Shown here: in pieces, positions 11,001 to 22,744 of the stretch
Layout: each line of letters begins with the position of its first letter
How positions within the stretch are numbered: position 1 is the first letter of the stretch
Assembly: GCA_032717465.1 (NCBI GenBank)
Contig: CM064665.1
Location: 24,617,088-24,681,087 of the forward strand
Source of the DNA: Coenobita brevimanus
Taxonomy: Eukaryota; Arthropoda; Malacostraca; Decapoda; Coenobitidae
Reading direction: 5' to 3'
DNA: 64,000 nucleotides
Notes under the pieces: generated by a model
What the model was told of the DNA's origin: nothing
Seen by the model: the letters and a program-made list of their open reading frames with translations, nothing else
Database searches by the model: none
Position numbers and translations under genes: made by a program

Positions 11001-11941
11001 TTAATGGTGTTGCTGGTGATAATGATGACATTAATGCACTTGCCGTGTGCCAGTGAGTGAGTGTAAAGTCTCAAAAGGTAAGAAATGAGGTAGCCCAGGG
11101 GGTGCATCGATGACTCAGTACTCCGTATGAAGATGTATATACAGTAAGTATGCTCATAAGAAAGATGCAGGCAGAGAGAGCAGTCAGACAGAAACTGTCT
11201 TGTGTCCAACTTGGACAGACGGGGAGGAATACAGTCACGACCATGGGCATCTCGGTTCTTGTAAGTAGGAGTGTTTGAAGAACAGTTTTGCGAGAGTGTA
11301 ACGCAAAGCGAATAAATGCCATTAGTGCGACGTAAAGTACCGGCATTCATTACTTAGAAAACCAACAGTATTACTTTGATGCATATGTCCCTGGTCGTGG
11401 TAGAACTAATTAAGCAGTAGAATTAACTTAGTGTATGAATTTGTAATATTTAAGTGAACATTAATTACCCAACGGATGAGTTACCTAGTCAAGTGACTGA
11501 GTTGCACTTCAGTCGTACATGACGATTAAGTCAAGTGACTGAATTGCTGTCAAGTCGTAAATAAGTGGTTGAGATTTCCTTTATATCAAGTAGTTTGACA
11601 TATTCGTATTAACGTAACTGACTTGTATAACCTGTTTGTTAAGCAGTGTAAACAGTCTGTATACAATTGTTAAGACTAAAATAAAAATCGTTTCTGTGTT
11701 TTACAACCTTAGTGCGTGGAACAGTTATTACTGGCAGTCCATGGGGGAATCTGGGGCAGAAAGGGACACAATAAATTATCTTGTTGTCCTAACCTGTGAG
11801 GTAGTAGGCCCCCTCTGGGCTTGTCTCCACACTCTCCGCTGCTACTGTTAAACGCTACCAACTACAAATTAGTGATAGCCGTTCACAGTGTTCATGGAGA
11901 ACTGCGACGCTTACCAAGGGTTATGTAGGGAGTGTAGGGCA

Positions 11942-11943
<2 letters not shown>
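11001..11943. other. Unannotated stretch, no gene supported
   Basis: AT-rich sequence with no recognisable coding or structural feature. Around 11480-11575 a short motif (CAAGTGACTGAGTTGC and a CAAGTGACTGAATTGC variant) occurs twice about 50 bases apart. Confidence 0.4.
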
Positions 11944-11991
<48 letters not shown>

Positions 11992-12007
11992 CCTGTTAGC
12001 CACACTG

Positions 12008-12038
<31 letters not shown>
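11944..12038. repeat. (CA)n and (CTA)n microsatellites
   Basis: A (CA)n tract at 11944-11990 is followed after 16 bases by (CTA)n at 12007-12038. A (GAT)n tract lies at 12223-12245. Confidence 0.97.
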
Positions 12039-12690
12039 AAACATAACCACAACCACCACCACTACTGTTGTTATAACCACCATAGCAAAATTATTTTTAC
12101 TACAACTACTAATACGTGTCCGCTGACTTTCAGAATGATGTGGTGGTGGTGGTGGGGGGGGGTTGTAGGGTGTCGGATTTGTTTTAAAAGGGTTTTAAAC
12201 GTTACTCGTGATTATTTTTCCTTGATGATGATGATGATGATGATGGGTGGAGGCTTGGTGGTGGTGGTGAGTATGGGTGTACTGGCGCATAAAGAAAGGC
12301 AAAGTGAGGATGATGGGGAGGAGGTTAATGATGAGGAAGAGGTTGAGGATGATGGAAAGGAGGCTGAGACGTGTTGAATTTTTACAAAATTTCTATTTAT
12401 TTCCTAATCATTTATTTTATTATTTCTTTTTCAATTTCTTTTTTAAAAGGTTGATGTTCGACGTTTAAATAATAAGGGCAGGTCCACAGGCAATTCCAAG
12501 CGATAACACGACACGAAGGCAACACTTTGATTACATCCCAAATTCATCAAAATGACGCCCCACACGTATTTTCGACACGTAATTTGAAAGCGTTGGAAAA
12601 TTAAGGGGAAAAAAAAATGCGGGAGAGCTAAAAAAGAAAACGTTTAGAATCATCGCGACGACTGCACAAAAGAGTCTGACATTTCAGGCC

Positions 12691-12960
12691 TTGACCTACG
12701 CCGACCTGAGTGTTAAAGATCCAACCTACGCTGACCCGACCTGCACCGACCTGACCCTCAACGCCCCTCTCAGCTCCTTAAACGCCACCCTCAACGCCTT
12801 CAGCGCCACCCTCAACTCCTTCAACGCCTCCAACGTCACCCACAACGCCCCTCTCAACGCCCTCAACGTCACCCTCAACGCCCCTCTCAACTCCTTCAAA
12901 GCCTTCAACGCCACCCTCAACCTTCCCCCCAACTCCAGCTCGGACTGGAATGAGAGCATC
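12691..12960. repeat. Degenerate CCCTCAACGCC minisatellite
   Basis: CCCTCAACGCC and close variants recur every 12-36 bases in a C-rich stretch. The period is often a multiple of three, so the plus strand reads as repeated TLNAPL- and FNATLN-like peptides. This is a repeat effect, not evidence for a protein. It directly precedes the large palindromic satellite and may be its composition-biased flank. Confidence 0.75.
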
Positions 12961-13014
12961 AGGCGGCGCAGTAGCCCGAGTTGCTGGGTAAGAGTTAGGG
13001 AGTGTGGGGGAGAT

Positions 13015-16000
13015 GAGGGGGAGGGAGATGAGGGAAACGATCCCGAGAAAAAGACACTCCCCGGAAAAAAATCACCCGAGGGCAAGAAAGACTTCGGGAG
13101 TAAGAAGATCCCGGAGGCAGGAAGACTCAGGGACAGGAAGACCCGCGGGCAAAGAGACCAGGGGCAAAATGCTATCAGGGGCAAGAAGACCCTCGGGGCC
13201 AGCCAGAAGTATGGAGACCCAAAACCAAAGAAAGATCCGGTACCAAAAAAGGACCCAAAGCCAAAGCCTGAAAAGAATAAAAAGAGATCCGGGTAAAAAA
13301 AAGACCCGGGTCTGAAAAAAAAAAAAAAAAAAAAAGAGACCTGGGTCGCAAACAGACACAGAGACGGGGGTCAGAAAAAAAGACGAGACCAGGTTCAGAA
13401 AAAAAAAAAAAAAAGGACAGAAAAAAGACACGGGTCAGGAAATAAAGACACAGGTCAGGAAGAAAGAGACACAGGTCAGGAAAAAAAGACCTGGGTCAGA
13501 AAAAAACAAGAGACCAGGGTTAAAAAAGAAAAGACCTAGGTCAAAAAAAGAGACCCATGTTAGAAAAAGACTCGGGTTAGAAAACAAAGACCCCTGTCAG
13601 TAAAAAAAAAAAAAAGAGGCGCGGGTCAGAAAAAAGTAAAAGACACGGGTCTCTTAAAAAAAGAGAGACCCGAGTAAGAAAAAAAGAGGAGGCCAGGGTC
13701 AGAAGAAAAGAAAAGGCCCTGGTCAGTAAAAGAAGTAGAGGCCCGGTTAAGAAGAAAAGTAGAGGCATGGGTCTGAAAACAAAGAGACCTGGATCTGAAA
13801 AAAAAAAAAAAAAGAGACCCGGGTCTGAGCAAAGAACACCTAGGTCTGAAAAAAGAAGACTCGGGCCTGAAAAAAATATAAGAGACCCGAGCCTGAAAAA
13901 AAAGAAGAGACCAGGATCTGAGAAAAAAGATGAGACAGGGGTTTGAAAAAAAAAAAAAAAAGAAAAACTGGTATATAGAAAAGAAGAGACTGGTATGAAG
14001 AAAAGGAGACTCGGGTCTGAAAAAAACAAACAAACAACAGACCCGGGTCTCAAAAAAAAGATCCGGGACCGAGAAAAGAAGAGGCCCGGGACTTAAAAAG
14101 ACCAGGATCTGAAAAAAGGAAGAAACCCGGGTCTGAAAAATGAGATCCGGGTTTGAAAAAAAGAAGACCCGGGTCTGAAAACAAAGAGGACATCTGGGTC
14201 TGAAAACAAAGAGGAGACCCGGGTCTGAAAAAGGAGACCTGGGTCCGAAAAAAGGAAGAGACCCGGGTCCGAGAAAAAGAAGAGACCCGGGTCCGAAAAA
14301 AGAAGAGACCCGGGTTCAAAAAATGGAAGAGACCAGGGTCTGAAAAATAGACCCGGGTCTAAAATAATAAAAGATCGGGGCGAAATAAAAGAATAGACAA
14401 GGGATTAAAAAAGGAGACCTGAGTCTGAAAAAAGAAAGGACCCGGGTTTGAAAAGAAGAGACCCGGGTCTGAAAAAAGAGACCCGGGACTGAAAAAAAGA
14501 ACAGACCCGGGTGTGAAAAGATATACGGGTCTGAAGAAAAGAGGAGACCCGGGTGTGAATAAAATTAAAGACCCGGGTCTAAAGAAAGAGAAGGGACCCG
14601 GGTCTGTAAAACAAGAAACCCAGGTCCGAAAAAAAGAAGAGACCCGAGTTTGAAAAAAATGAAAGACCAGGGTCTGAAAAAAGAGAAGAGACCCGGGTCT
14701 GAAAAACAAAAGAAGAGACCCACGTCTGAAAAATAAATGAAGAAACCCGGGTCTAAAAAACAAAGGAAGAGACCCGGGTCTGAAAAACAAAAGAGTCCTG
14801 GGTCAGAAAAAAAAGAGACCCGTCTAAAAAACAAGCGATCCGTGTCTGAAAAAAGACCCGGAATCGAAAGAAGGCAACTGGGTCTGAAAGAAAAGAAGAG
14901 ACCCGGGTCTAAGAAAAGACAAGGCTCGGATCTGAAAAAAGAAGAAGAAACCCGGGTCTGAGAAAAGAGACCCGGGTCTGAAGAGAAGAGGCCCGGGACC
15001 GAAAGAAATGACGAGACCCGGGACCGGAAGAAGAGACCCGGGTTAGAAAAAAAGAAGAGACCTTGGTCTGAAAAAAAGAAGAGACCCTGGACAGAAAGAA
15101 AAGAAGTGACGTGGGTCTGAAAGAAAGAAGAGACCCGGGTCTGAAAAAGAAAAGACCCGGGTCTGAAAAACAAGAGACCTGGTCTGAGAAACAAAAGGGG
15201 ACCCGGGTCTGATAAATAAGAGACCCGGGTCCGAAAAAAAGAAGAGACCCTGGTCTGAAAAACGAAGAGATGAGGGACCGAAAGAAGAGACCCGAGACCT
15301 AAAGAAAAGAAGTGACCCGGGACCGAAAGAAAAGAAGACACGGAGCTGAAAAAAAGACACCCGGGACTGAGAAAAGAAGAAACCCGGGTCCGAAAAAAAA
15401 GACCCGGGTCTGAAAAAAAGAAGAGACCCGAGTCTGAAAAAAACCCGGTCTGGAAAACAAGAGATCCCGGTCTGAAAAACAAGAAGAGACCCGGGTCTGG
15501 AAAACAAGAAACCCGGGTCTGAAGAAAAACAAGAAACCCGGGTCTGAAAAGCAAAAGACCACGGTCTGAAAAACGAAAGAACGACCCGGGTCTGAAAAAC
15601 AAAACAAGAGAACCGGGTCAGAAAAACATGAGACCCGGATCTGAAAAACAAGAGACCCGGGTCTGAGAAACAAGAGACCCGGGTCTGAAAAACAAGAAAC
15701 CCGGGTCTGAAAAACAAAACAAAAGACCCGAGACTGAAAAACAAAACGAGAGACCCGGGTCTGAAAAACAAAATAAGAGACCTGGATCTGAAATACAATA
15801 GACCAGGGTCTGGAAACGAAACAGGAGACCCAAGTCTGAAAAACAATAGCCCCGGGTCTGAAAAACAAGAGTCCCGGGTCTAAAAAACAAGTGGCCCGGG
15901 TCTGAAAAAGAAGAGACCCGGGTCAGAAAAACGAGAGACCAGGGTCTAAAAAAAAAAAAAAAAAAAGAAGAAACCGGGGTCAAAAGGAAGAAGAGACTCG

Positions 16001-18500
16001 GGTCTGAAAACAACGAGGAGACGAGGGTCTGAAAACAAAGAGGAGACTCGGGTCTGAACAAATGAAGAGACCCGGGTATAAAAAAGGAAGAGTCCCGGGT
16101 CTGACAAATTAAAGAAGACACCCGGGTCTGAAAAATAAAAGAAGGCAATCGGGTCTCAGAAACAGAAGAGACCCGGATCTGAAAAAAAGGAAAGACCTGG
16201 GTCTGAAAGGAAAAAACCTGAGTCTGAAAAAAAAGAAGAGATCAGGGTCTGAAAAAATGAAAATACCTGGGTCTAGGAAAAGGAAAAGACCTGGATCTGA
16301 AAAAAAGGAAAAGACCTGGGTCTGAAAAAAAGGAAAAGACCTGGGTCTGAAAAAAAGGAAAAGACCTGGGTCTGAAAAAGAGACCCGGGTCTTTTTTCAG
16401 ACCCGGGTCTGCAAAAAAGAAGAGACCCGAGTCTGAAATAAAAGAAGAGACCCGGCTCTGTGAAAAAAGGGGAGGTCTGAAAAAAAAGAAAAAAAAGAAG
16501 AGAACCGGATCTGAAAAAAAAAAGAGACCAGGGTCTGAAACAGAAGACCCGGGTCTGAAAAAGAAGAAGACACGGGTCTGAAAAAATGAAGAGACCTTGT
16601 TTGAAAAAAAAAGAAGACCCGGGTCTGAAAAAAAAAACCAGGGTCTGAAAACGAAGTAGAGACCCGGGTCTAAAAAAAAGAAGAGATCCGCCTCTGAAAA
16701 AAAAAAAAAAAAGAGACCAGGTTTGAAAAAGAAGGAGACCCGGGTCTGAAAACAGACACCCTGGTCTGAAAACAAAAAGACCTGGGTCTAAAAAAAGAAG
16801 AGACCCAGGTCTAAAAAAAGAAGAGACCCTGGTCCGCAATAAAAAGACCCGGGTATGAGTTAAAAAGGAGAGAACAGGTCTGAGAAAAAGAAGAGAACTG
16901 GATCTAAACAAAAAAGACGAGATCCGGGTCTGAAAAAGAAGAGACCCGGGTCTCTTTTTCAGACCCTGGTTTGACGGAAAAGACCCGGGTCTGAAAAGAA
17001 GAGACCCGGCCTGAAAAACAAAAGAGACCCGGGTCTGAAAAACATAAGAAGAGACATGGGTCTGAAAAACAAGAGACCTGAGTCTGATAAACAAGAGACC
17101 TGGACTGAAAAACAAAAGAAAAGACCCGGTCTGAAAAAGAAGAGAATCAGGTCTGAAAAACAAGAGACCCCGTCTGAAAAACAAATGAAGAGATCCGGGT
17201 CTGAAAAACAAATGAAGAGTTCCGGGCCTGAAAAACAAAAGAAGATACCAGTTTCTGAAAAACAAGAGACCTGGGTCTGAAAAACAAGAGATCCGGGTCT
17301 GAAAAAGAAAAGAAGAGACTCGCATCTGAAAAAATGTCCCTGGACTGAATAAAAGGAAACCCGGGTCTGAAAAAAAGAAGACCCGGGTCTGAAAAAAGAA
17401 ACCCGGGTCTGAAAAACAAGAGACCCGGGTCAAAAAACAAGAGACCCGGTCCGAAAATTAAAAGAAGATACCCGTGTCTGAAAAACAAAAGAAGATATCC
17501 GGGTCTGAAAAACAAAAGAACAGATCTGGATTTGACAAAATGTCCCTGGACTAAATAAGAGACCCTGGACTGAAAAAAAGAAACCCGGGCCTCAAAAAAA
17601 GAAGAGACCCGGGTCTGAGAAACAAAAGAAGACACCCGGGTCTAAAAAACACAAAAAGAGACCCGGGTCTGAAAAACAAGAGACCCTGGTCTGAAAAGGC
17701 CGGGACTGAAAAACAAGAGACCCTTGTCTGAAAAACAAGAGACCAGGGTCTCAAAAACAAAGGAAGATACCCTGTCTGAAAAACAAATAAAAAAAAGGTC
17801 TGAAAAACAAGAGACCAGGGTCTGAAAAACAAGACCCGGGTCTGAAAAACAAAACAACATACCTGGGTCTGAAAAACAAAAGACCCTGGACTGAATAAGA
17901 GACCCTGGATTGAAAAAAGAAGAGACCCGGGTAAGAAAAAAGGAGTCCCGGGTCTGAAAAAAGAGGGGACCCTGGTCTGAAAAAAGAAGAGGACCGGGTC
18001 TGAAAATCAAGAGACCCGGGTCTGAAAAAAAGAAGAGACCCTGGTCTGAAATAAAGAGACCCAGGTTTGAAAAAAGAAGAGACCCGGGTTTGAAAAACAA
18101 AACAAGAAACCTGGGTCTGAAAAAAGAAGAGGCCCTGGTAAAAAAAAAAGAAGAGACCCGGGTCTGAAAACAAAGAAGAGTCTAGGGTTTGAAAAAAAAA
18201 GAAGAGCCCAGGGTTTGAAAAAAAGAAGAGACCCGGGATTGAAAAAAAGGAGACCCGGGTCTGAAAAAAAGAGACATGGTTCTGAAAAAAAAAGGAAGAA
18301 ACCCGGTTCTGAGAAAAAAAGACACCGGGGTATCCAAAAAAAGATGAAACCCGAGTCAGAAATAAAGTCCCGGGTCTGAAGGAGACCCGGATCAGAAAGA
18401 GACCCTTGTCAGAAAAAAAAAATCCAGGTCAAAAAAAGAAGAGACCCCGGTCAGAAAAAAGAAGAGATCCGGGTCAGAAAAAACAGTGAGACCCTGGTAA
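13015..18500. repeat. 5.5-kb satellite built on the palindrome GACCCGGGTC
   Basis: Roughly 200 tandem units of about 21-30 bp. Each has the perfect 10-bp palindrome GACCCGGGTC (or a near variant) followed by a purine spacer such as TGAAAAAAAGAAGA or TGAAAAACAAGA. Units at the left edge (13015-13300) are more diverged than those inside. The CAAGA-type spacer clusters at about 15400-15900 and 17000-17900. One 25-bp version is exactly repeated four times at 16288-16387. The minus strand is almost free of stop codons in all frames because units hold few adenines there, giving spurious Phe/Ser/Gly/Pro-rich frames of up to about 390 residues. Each intact unit contains a CpG within CCCGGG. Confidence 0.95.
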
Positions 18501-19310
18501 TAGTAGTACTAGTTGAGTATATAGCGCGCAAGCGAGAGAGCGAGAGAGAGGATGTGTGTTTACGTGAGAATGTTTCTCGTTATCCATCTGTTATAAAGTT
18601 AATGATGGGTATGTATACACTGTATGTATGTATGTATGTAATAAAACTTCGAACCCTGACATTGTTTTATAAAGTAACACTGGAGACACAACCATTTGGT
18701 GTCTAGTAGCCGATTTTCCGAATTTAGTTCAGACTGATGTCCTCTGAGGAGGAGGTGTGTATTTTGGCAGGCGTTGTAAATGAGCAGGGTGAATATTAAG
18801 TAAGAGAAAATCTGTGTAAGTGTACAGAAACAAGTAGTGCAGTGGGTGTAGGTGTTGTAAGTAGTTATAGTACTGTAAGTAGAGTAAGTGTAGAAAGACC
18901 CAAAGACATAAAATATTAATGCTACTGTAGACATGATACAGATAAGGAGAAAAGAAATCCTGGCTACTTGGGCAGCCTTACCTGCACGTTCTGCAACATA
19001 CAGCCTACTGTACAGATGCACACATCCTCCTTCCATCCTCTTCCTGAATCAACTGACTCGTTCTGATCACGAATACTTCGGTGGGCGGTGGGGGTTGCAC
19101 TGGGGTGGCGATGTAACATAAGTGTTCGCTTCGGTGTGACTAGTACTTGTACATGGAGAGTTGTAATTAAGTAAAATTTTTTGATTACTCGTACTTGGGA
19201 TTGTAAAAACTAAAATACATGTTCTTAAGTAAAGACACCTGAACTTGAACCCAAGCCTGAATCATTGCTCACAATAAAGTAGACACCGTGTAAATTATAT
19301 AGTAGGCTGA
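18501..19310. other. Unannotated stretch, no gene supported
   Basis: Begins with short GA- and TATG-type repeats (18535-18640) and continues as AT-rich sequence. A 145-residue minus-strand frame (18599-19036) has no recognisable motif and ends in simple-repeat peptide. Confidence 0.4.
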
Positions 19311-19418
19311 TTAAGGCACCTCCAGAATCTGGGAAGTGGGACATTGTTAAGGCACCTCCAGAATCTGGGCAGTGGGACACTGTTAAGGCACCTTCAGAAT
19401 CTGGGTAGTGGGACACTG
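19311..19418. repeat. 36-bp tandem repeat, three units
   Basis: Three head-to-tail units start at 19311, 19347 and 19383, each beginning TTAAGGCACC and containing CAGAATCTGGG and GTGGGACA. They differ at only a few positions each. As 36 is a multiple of three, the minus strand reads as a repeated PDSGGAL-like peptide, but no gene surrounds it. Confidence 0.95.
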
Positions 19419-19906
19419 TTAAGGCTAGTCACCTTTTGCCGCAAAACTGTTTGAAAGAAGAGCCTTGCTCTTGATCACAAAATACTTTTCAAGTGCAAGA
19501 GCATGGCCACCCTCACCAAAAATGAGTAGTCCTACCCCAGGTATCGATGTTCCTGATAGACGAGTAAAGGGCTACATGGTGGATGGTGCATAGATGGATC
19601 GATAATATTCTTAGCTTTTTAATGGAGTCCTTACAGTGTCATTTATAATTCTAATTCCGCTCGGTAGGATAATGCTGGATTTTTGTTCAATGATGCTAAT
19701 CAGTTTAATTCACTTTATGAACAATGTTTCATGCTGAAGGTGTTAATGAAGAACGCATTGTGACAGTTTTCCTTGGCTTAATAAAATATTATGGTTACAG
19801 CATGATTATAATACAACTAGAGGCCACCCCCCCAAGGGGGGTATCACACCAGTTGCGAACCGATACATATCCAGCCCGGCTGGGAATATGACCTTGACCT
19901 TAACTT

Positions 19907-20352
19907 GTAGGAGATTTTCATCCCTACTACACATCCGTAAAACTTTGTGATGATTGCGAAATTATCGTGGTTAAAGACACAGAGACATTGACCTACTGCC
20001 GGCAATTTCAAACTCGTAGGAGATTTTTATCCCTACTACACACCTGTAAAATTTTGTGATGTTATTCTGAGCGGTTGCGAAGTTATCGTGCCAACAGACA
20101 CACAGACAAACTGAAAACAATATTCGAAGGAGATTTTCATCCCTACTACACGTCTGTAAAATTTTTTGATGATATCTTGCACAGTTGCAAAGTAATCATG
20201 GTAAGAGACACACTGACTTCGACATGCTTTCACCAATTTTGTGTTTGCTTTTTTCTTCCCTACTACACACCTGTAAAATTTTGTGATACCTTGAGCGGTT
20301 GCGAATATATCGTGCTAAGAGACACACCACACACACACACACACACACAGAC
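19907..20352. repeat. ~110-bp degenerate tandem repeat, four units
   Basis: Units start near 19907, 20016, 20126 and 20240. Each contains GGAGATTTTCATCCCTACTA or a variant, then CTGTAAAATTTTGTGATG, then GTTGCGAAGTTATCGTG, and ends in a CA-rich GACACACAGAC stretch. The last unit ends in (CA)n. Spacing is about 109-114 bp. The palindrome-like stretch CCCCCCCAAGGGGGG (19830-19845) lies just upstream. Confidence 0.85.
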
Positions 20353-21119
20353 AAACTGAACACAATACCAGCTTGACTATCGCGGGTGGTTAAGACGTCT
20401 GCAACTGAATGGTATATACATTAGAAATCAGTCATCCTACTTAGCTCATAATTGAAATATCAGAGATTAATTCTTGACTGATCAGGCTGTTTATTTTTAT
20501 ACTTTTTTTCTATTTTACACAGCAGTATGGCTATGAACAGATTAATATATCTGACTGTTTCTGAGGGGGAGGTTTGGGATTTAACAAAGTTAATTCCTGC
20601 CGTACAGAGTTTCGTTCATAAACTTCCATTCTCATCTTCGGTCATCGTACTTTTAGGAGATAACGTTCCTTAACGAGTGGTTAATTATTCACCCTGGTAA
20701 ATGTGTCAATATTTTAGCACTAAAGTTATAATTTGCTCGCTATAAGAGCCTGTAAAGGCCTTGGGGGAAAATGCAATAATTCCCTTGAAGTCTTGAAATA
20801 ATATTGGCGTATTCCTGTTGGCAAAGTTACTTCCCAAGAGTGCCTACAAAGCATTTCTTCATTGCATTACCTATCAAGTTAGCAAAGAAGTTAGGTTCGA
20901 GCTTACCTTATTAGCTTGGTGCAAACTTGAGTCGGGTGCACACTTATCCCCAGCCAGGCTGATGTGCCGTAGGCAGAATCAATGACCAAGATAAAATGAG
21001 AAATCACTCCTTTAAACTAGAAAGCCATCAAAGAGTGCATGCCTCCACCAACGCCAATACAACTTATGACATCCAATGAATAGCAACAACATAAAAAACA
21101 AGTATTTGGAAATCAAATT
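20353..21119. other. Unannotated stretch, no gene supported
   Basis: AT-rich sequence with no recognisable gene or repeat beyond short homopolymers. Confidence 0.4.
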
Positions 21120-22404
21120 GCTTAAGGGGTTCAGTGTGTCATCGTGGAATATGGGTAGCTTGAAGGGTAGGGGGGAAGGAAGTGGTAAAGAACTTGAGCA
21201 ATAGACGAAAGGATGTCTGTTAGGTACAGGAAGTCAGGTTCAGGGAAGGGTCAGCTAAGATGAGTGTTGGGAAAGACCGTAGTTATAAATTATTTTGACA
21301 AGGAAGCTTAACGGTGATGGTGGTGTGGGTGTGCTGGTTAAGATGAAATAGGTGGATTGTGTCATGAATGCAATGAGAGTGACTGAAAGAATTGTACCAG
21401 TGAAAATGTTTGGTAAACTTATGATTTCAGTTATATTGATGTATGCATCACAGGGTGGCTAGGATGATGAAGAAAAGATAGATTCCGGGATGACTCGATA
21501 CGTGTGATCGGTGTATGGGAGATGAGGTTGTTGTTCGGGTAGGGATTTAAATGATCATGTGAATGAAGTAGCACAAGGTTATGAAGGGACACATTTGGGA
21601 TGTGCATATGGTACGAGGAAGGCGGAGGGGGAAAGGATACTCGAATTTCAGGAGGGTGCAGAAGCTGCTGTTAAGGAGAAAAAAAGAAGAATTTTCCGGG
21701 AATGAAAAGGGGCTACCCTGACACTTGGCTGCCAAGCACAAGACTAGAAGAGAGGTTTACAGGGCAAAGTCTGAGTCTCAGAGACTTTTGCTGGATAACG
21801 TAAATAGTGCTGAAAGGAAGAATATGATATTTAAGATGACTAATAAGGGATACAATAGGTGTGCAATATATGAAGAATAGTGAAGGAAAGTGGTGGACAG
21901 TGGGGATATTAAAGACGCCTGGAAAGAGCATTATAACTGGCTGCTGTATGAGGAGTTTGACTGAGACACGGAAGGTTTAGAGTCAGTGGATACAGTGTTT
22001 GGCCCTTGGCCTTTGCTTGATGTTCCTACCGTGAACAGGGCAATAGTCAGGATGCAACTGTGGGGTGGGGTGTGTGTCTGGGTTAACAACTGAAATTCTG
22101 AAGGCCGCTACAGATACAGGAGTGGGTTTGGTTACTGATTTGATGAATTCAGTTATATATGAGTGTGTTGTCCCAGATGACTGGCTGAATAGTATAACTG
22201 TAAATGTGTATGTGGGAAGGATGATGCCCATGAAAAAAGAAATTACAGAGGCAAAAAACTTCTGGACCAGATATTGAAGGTAATGGAGAGAGTCCTTGAA
22301 GGTATGATTAAGGAAAGAGTGCGTATTGATGAGATGCAGTTTAGGTTTATGCCAGGTAAAGGGACGACTGATGTCATTGTATGACAGCTTAAGGAAATAA
22401 ATAT
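21120..22404 (+). mobile_element. LINE family D, 5' half, split by an LTR element
   Basis: A degraded LINE on the plus strand. The endonuclease region (about 21120-21720) is recognisable only as scattered motifs across several frames. From about 22060 a reverse transcriptase is clear: SGLTTEILKAATDTGVG, VVPDDWLNS, VMERVLEGMIKERVRIDE and FMPGKGTTDVI. The sequence stops inside the RT at 22404, exactly at the duplicated AATAT of the LTR element, and resumes at 26801. Stops and frame changes show the LINE was old; the LTR element came later because it lies inside. Confidence 0.8.
22400..22404. repeat. Target site duplication AATAT, left copy
   Basis: AATAT immediately precedes the TG of the left LTR and is repeated immediately after the CA of the right LTR at 26801-26805. 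A 5-bp duplication is typical of Ty3/gypsy integration. Confidence 0.9.
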
Positions 22405-22731
22405 TGTAGGATTTCATTAAAATAGCAGAGGTCTTGTTGTCAGCTCTTATTCACACAGAAAAATGTCAGGATACTCTCGGTACAAGTGATTACCTCTCTG
22501 CTCACGCCAACAGCGTGAACTCCCTGACTTGCCGAGGGCACTAGCAGATGTTAATTCCGAAAAACTGATTCGAACAAAAATCATGAATCGAAATACTTCA
22601 AGGTTTCATCGCTAACAAACTCTATACAATTACACATCATCAAAGAACTACAAAATGCATAACAACCATAATATATAACGGCTAACGGCAATACACATAC
22701 ACACACTAACTTTATTAAATCTCACACAACA
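22405..22731 (-). repeat. 3' LTR (left on the plus strand)
   Basis: Plus strand begins TGTAGG and ends CACAACA; on the element strand it runs TGTTGTG to CCTACA, so it has the usual TG...CA ends. It is 327 bp, the same length as the partner at 26474-26800. On the element strand an AATAAA-type signal lies about 15 bases from the LTR start and a TTATATATTA TATA-like stretch follows about 40 bases further on. Confidence 0.95.
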
Positions 22732-22740
22732 CTCCCCCTT
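22732..22740 (-). other. Polypurine tract
   Basis: On the element strand AAGGGGGAG directly abuts the 3' LTR, the position and composition expected of the plus-strand DNA synthesis primer. Confidence 0.9.
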
Positions 22741-22744
22741 GATC

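Noticed and set aside
12691..13296. A 201-codon frame with TLNAPL repeats and a basic tail
   Set aside because: It is the minisatellite and the diverged edge of the palindromic satellite read in one frame; the repeat length keeps the frame open by chance.
14565..17433. Long minus-strand open frames (345 and 386 codons) rich in FFRPGSL and FSDPGLFF repeats
   Set aside because: They arise because satellite units have almost no adenine on that strand, so stops are rare in all three frames. Overlapping long frames in every register show that none is a gene.
18599..19036. A 145-codon minus-strand frame with a hydrophobic middle
   Set aside because: Low-complexity Tyr/Thr/Cys runs and a TATG-repeat end, no motif, no conserved start or neighbours.
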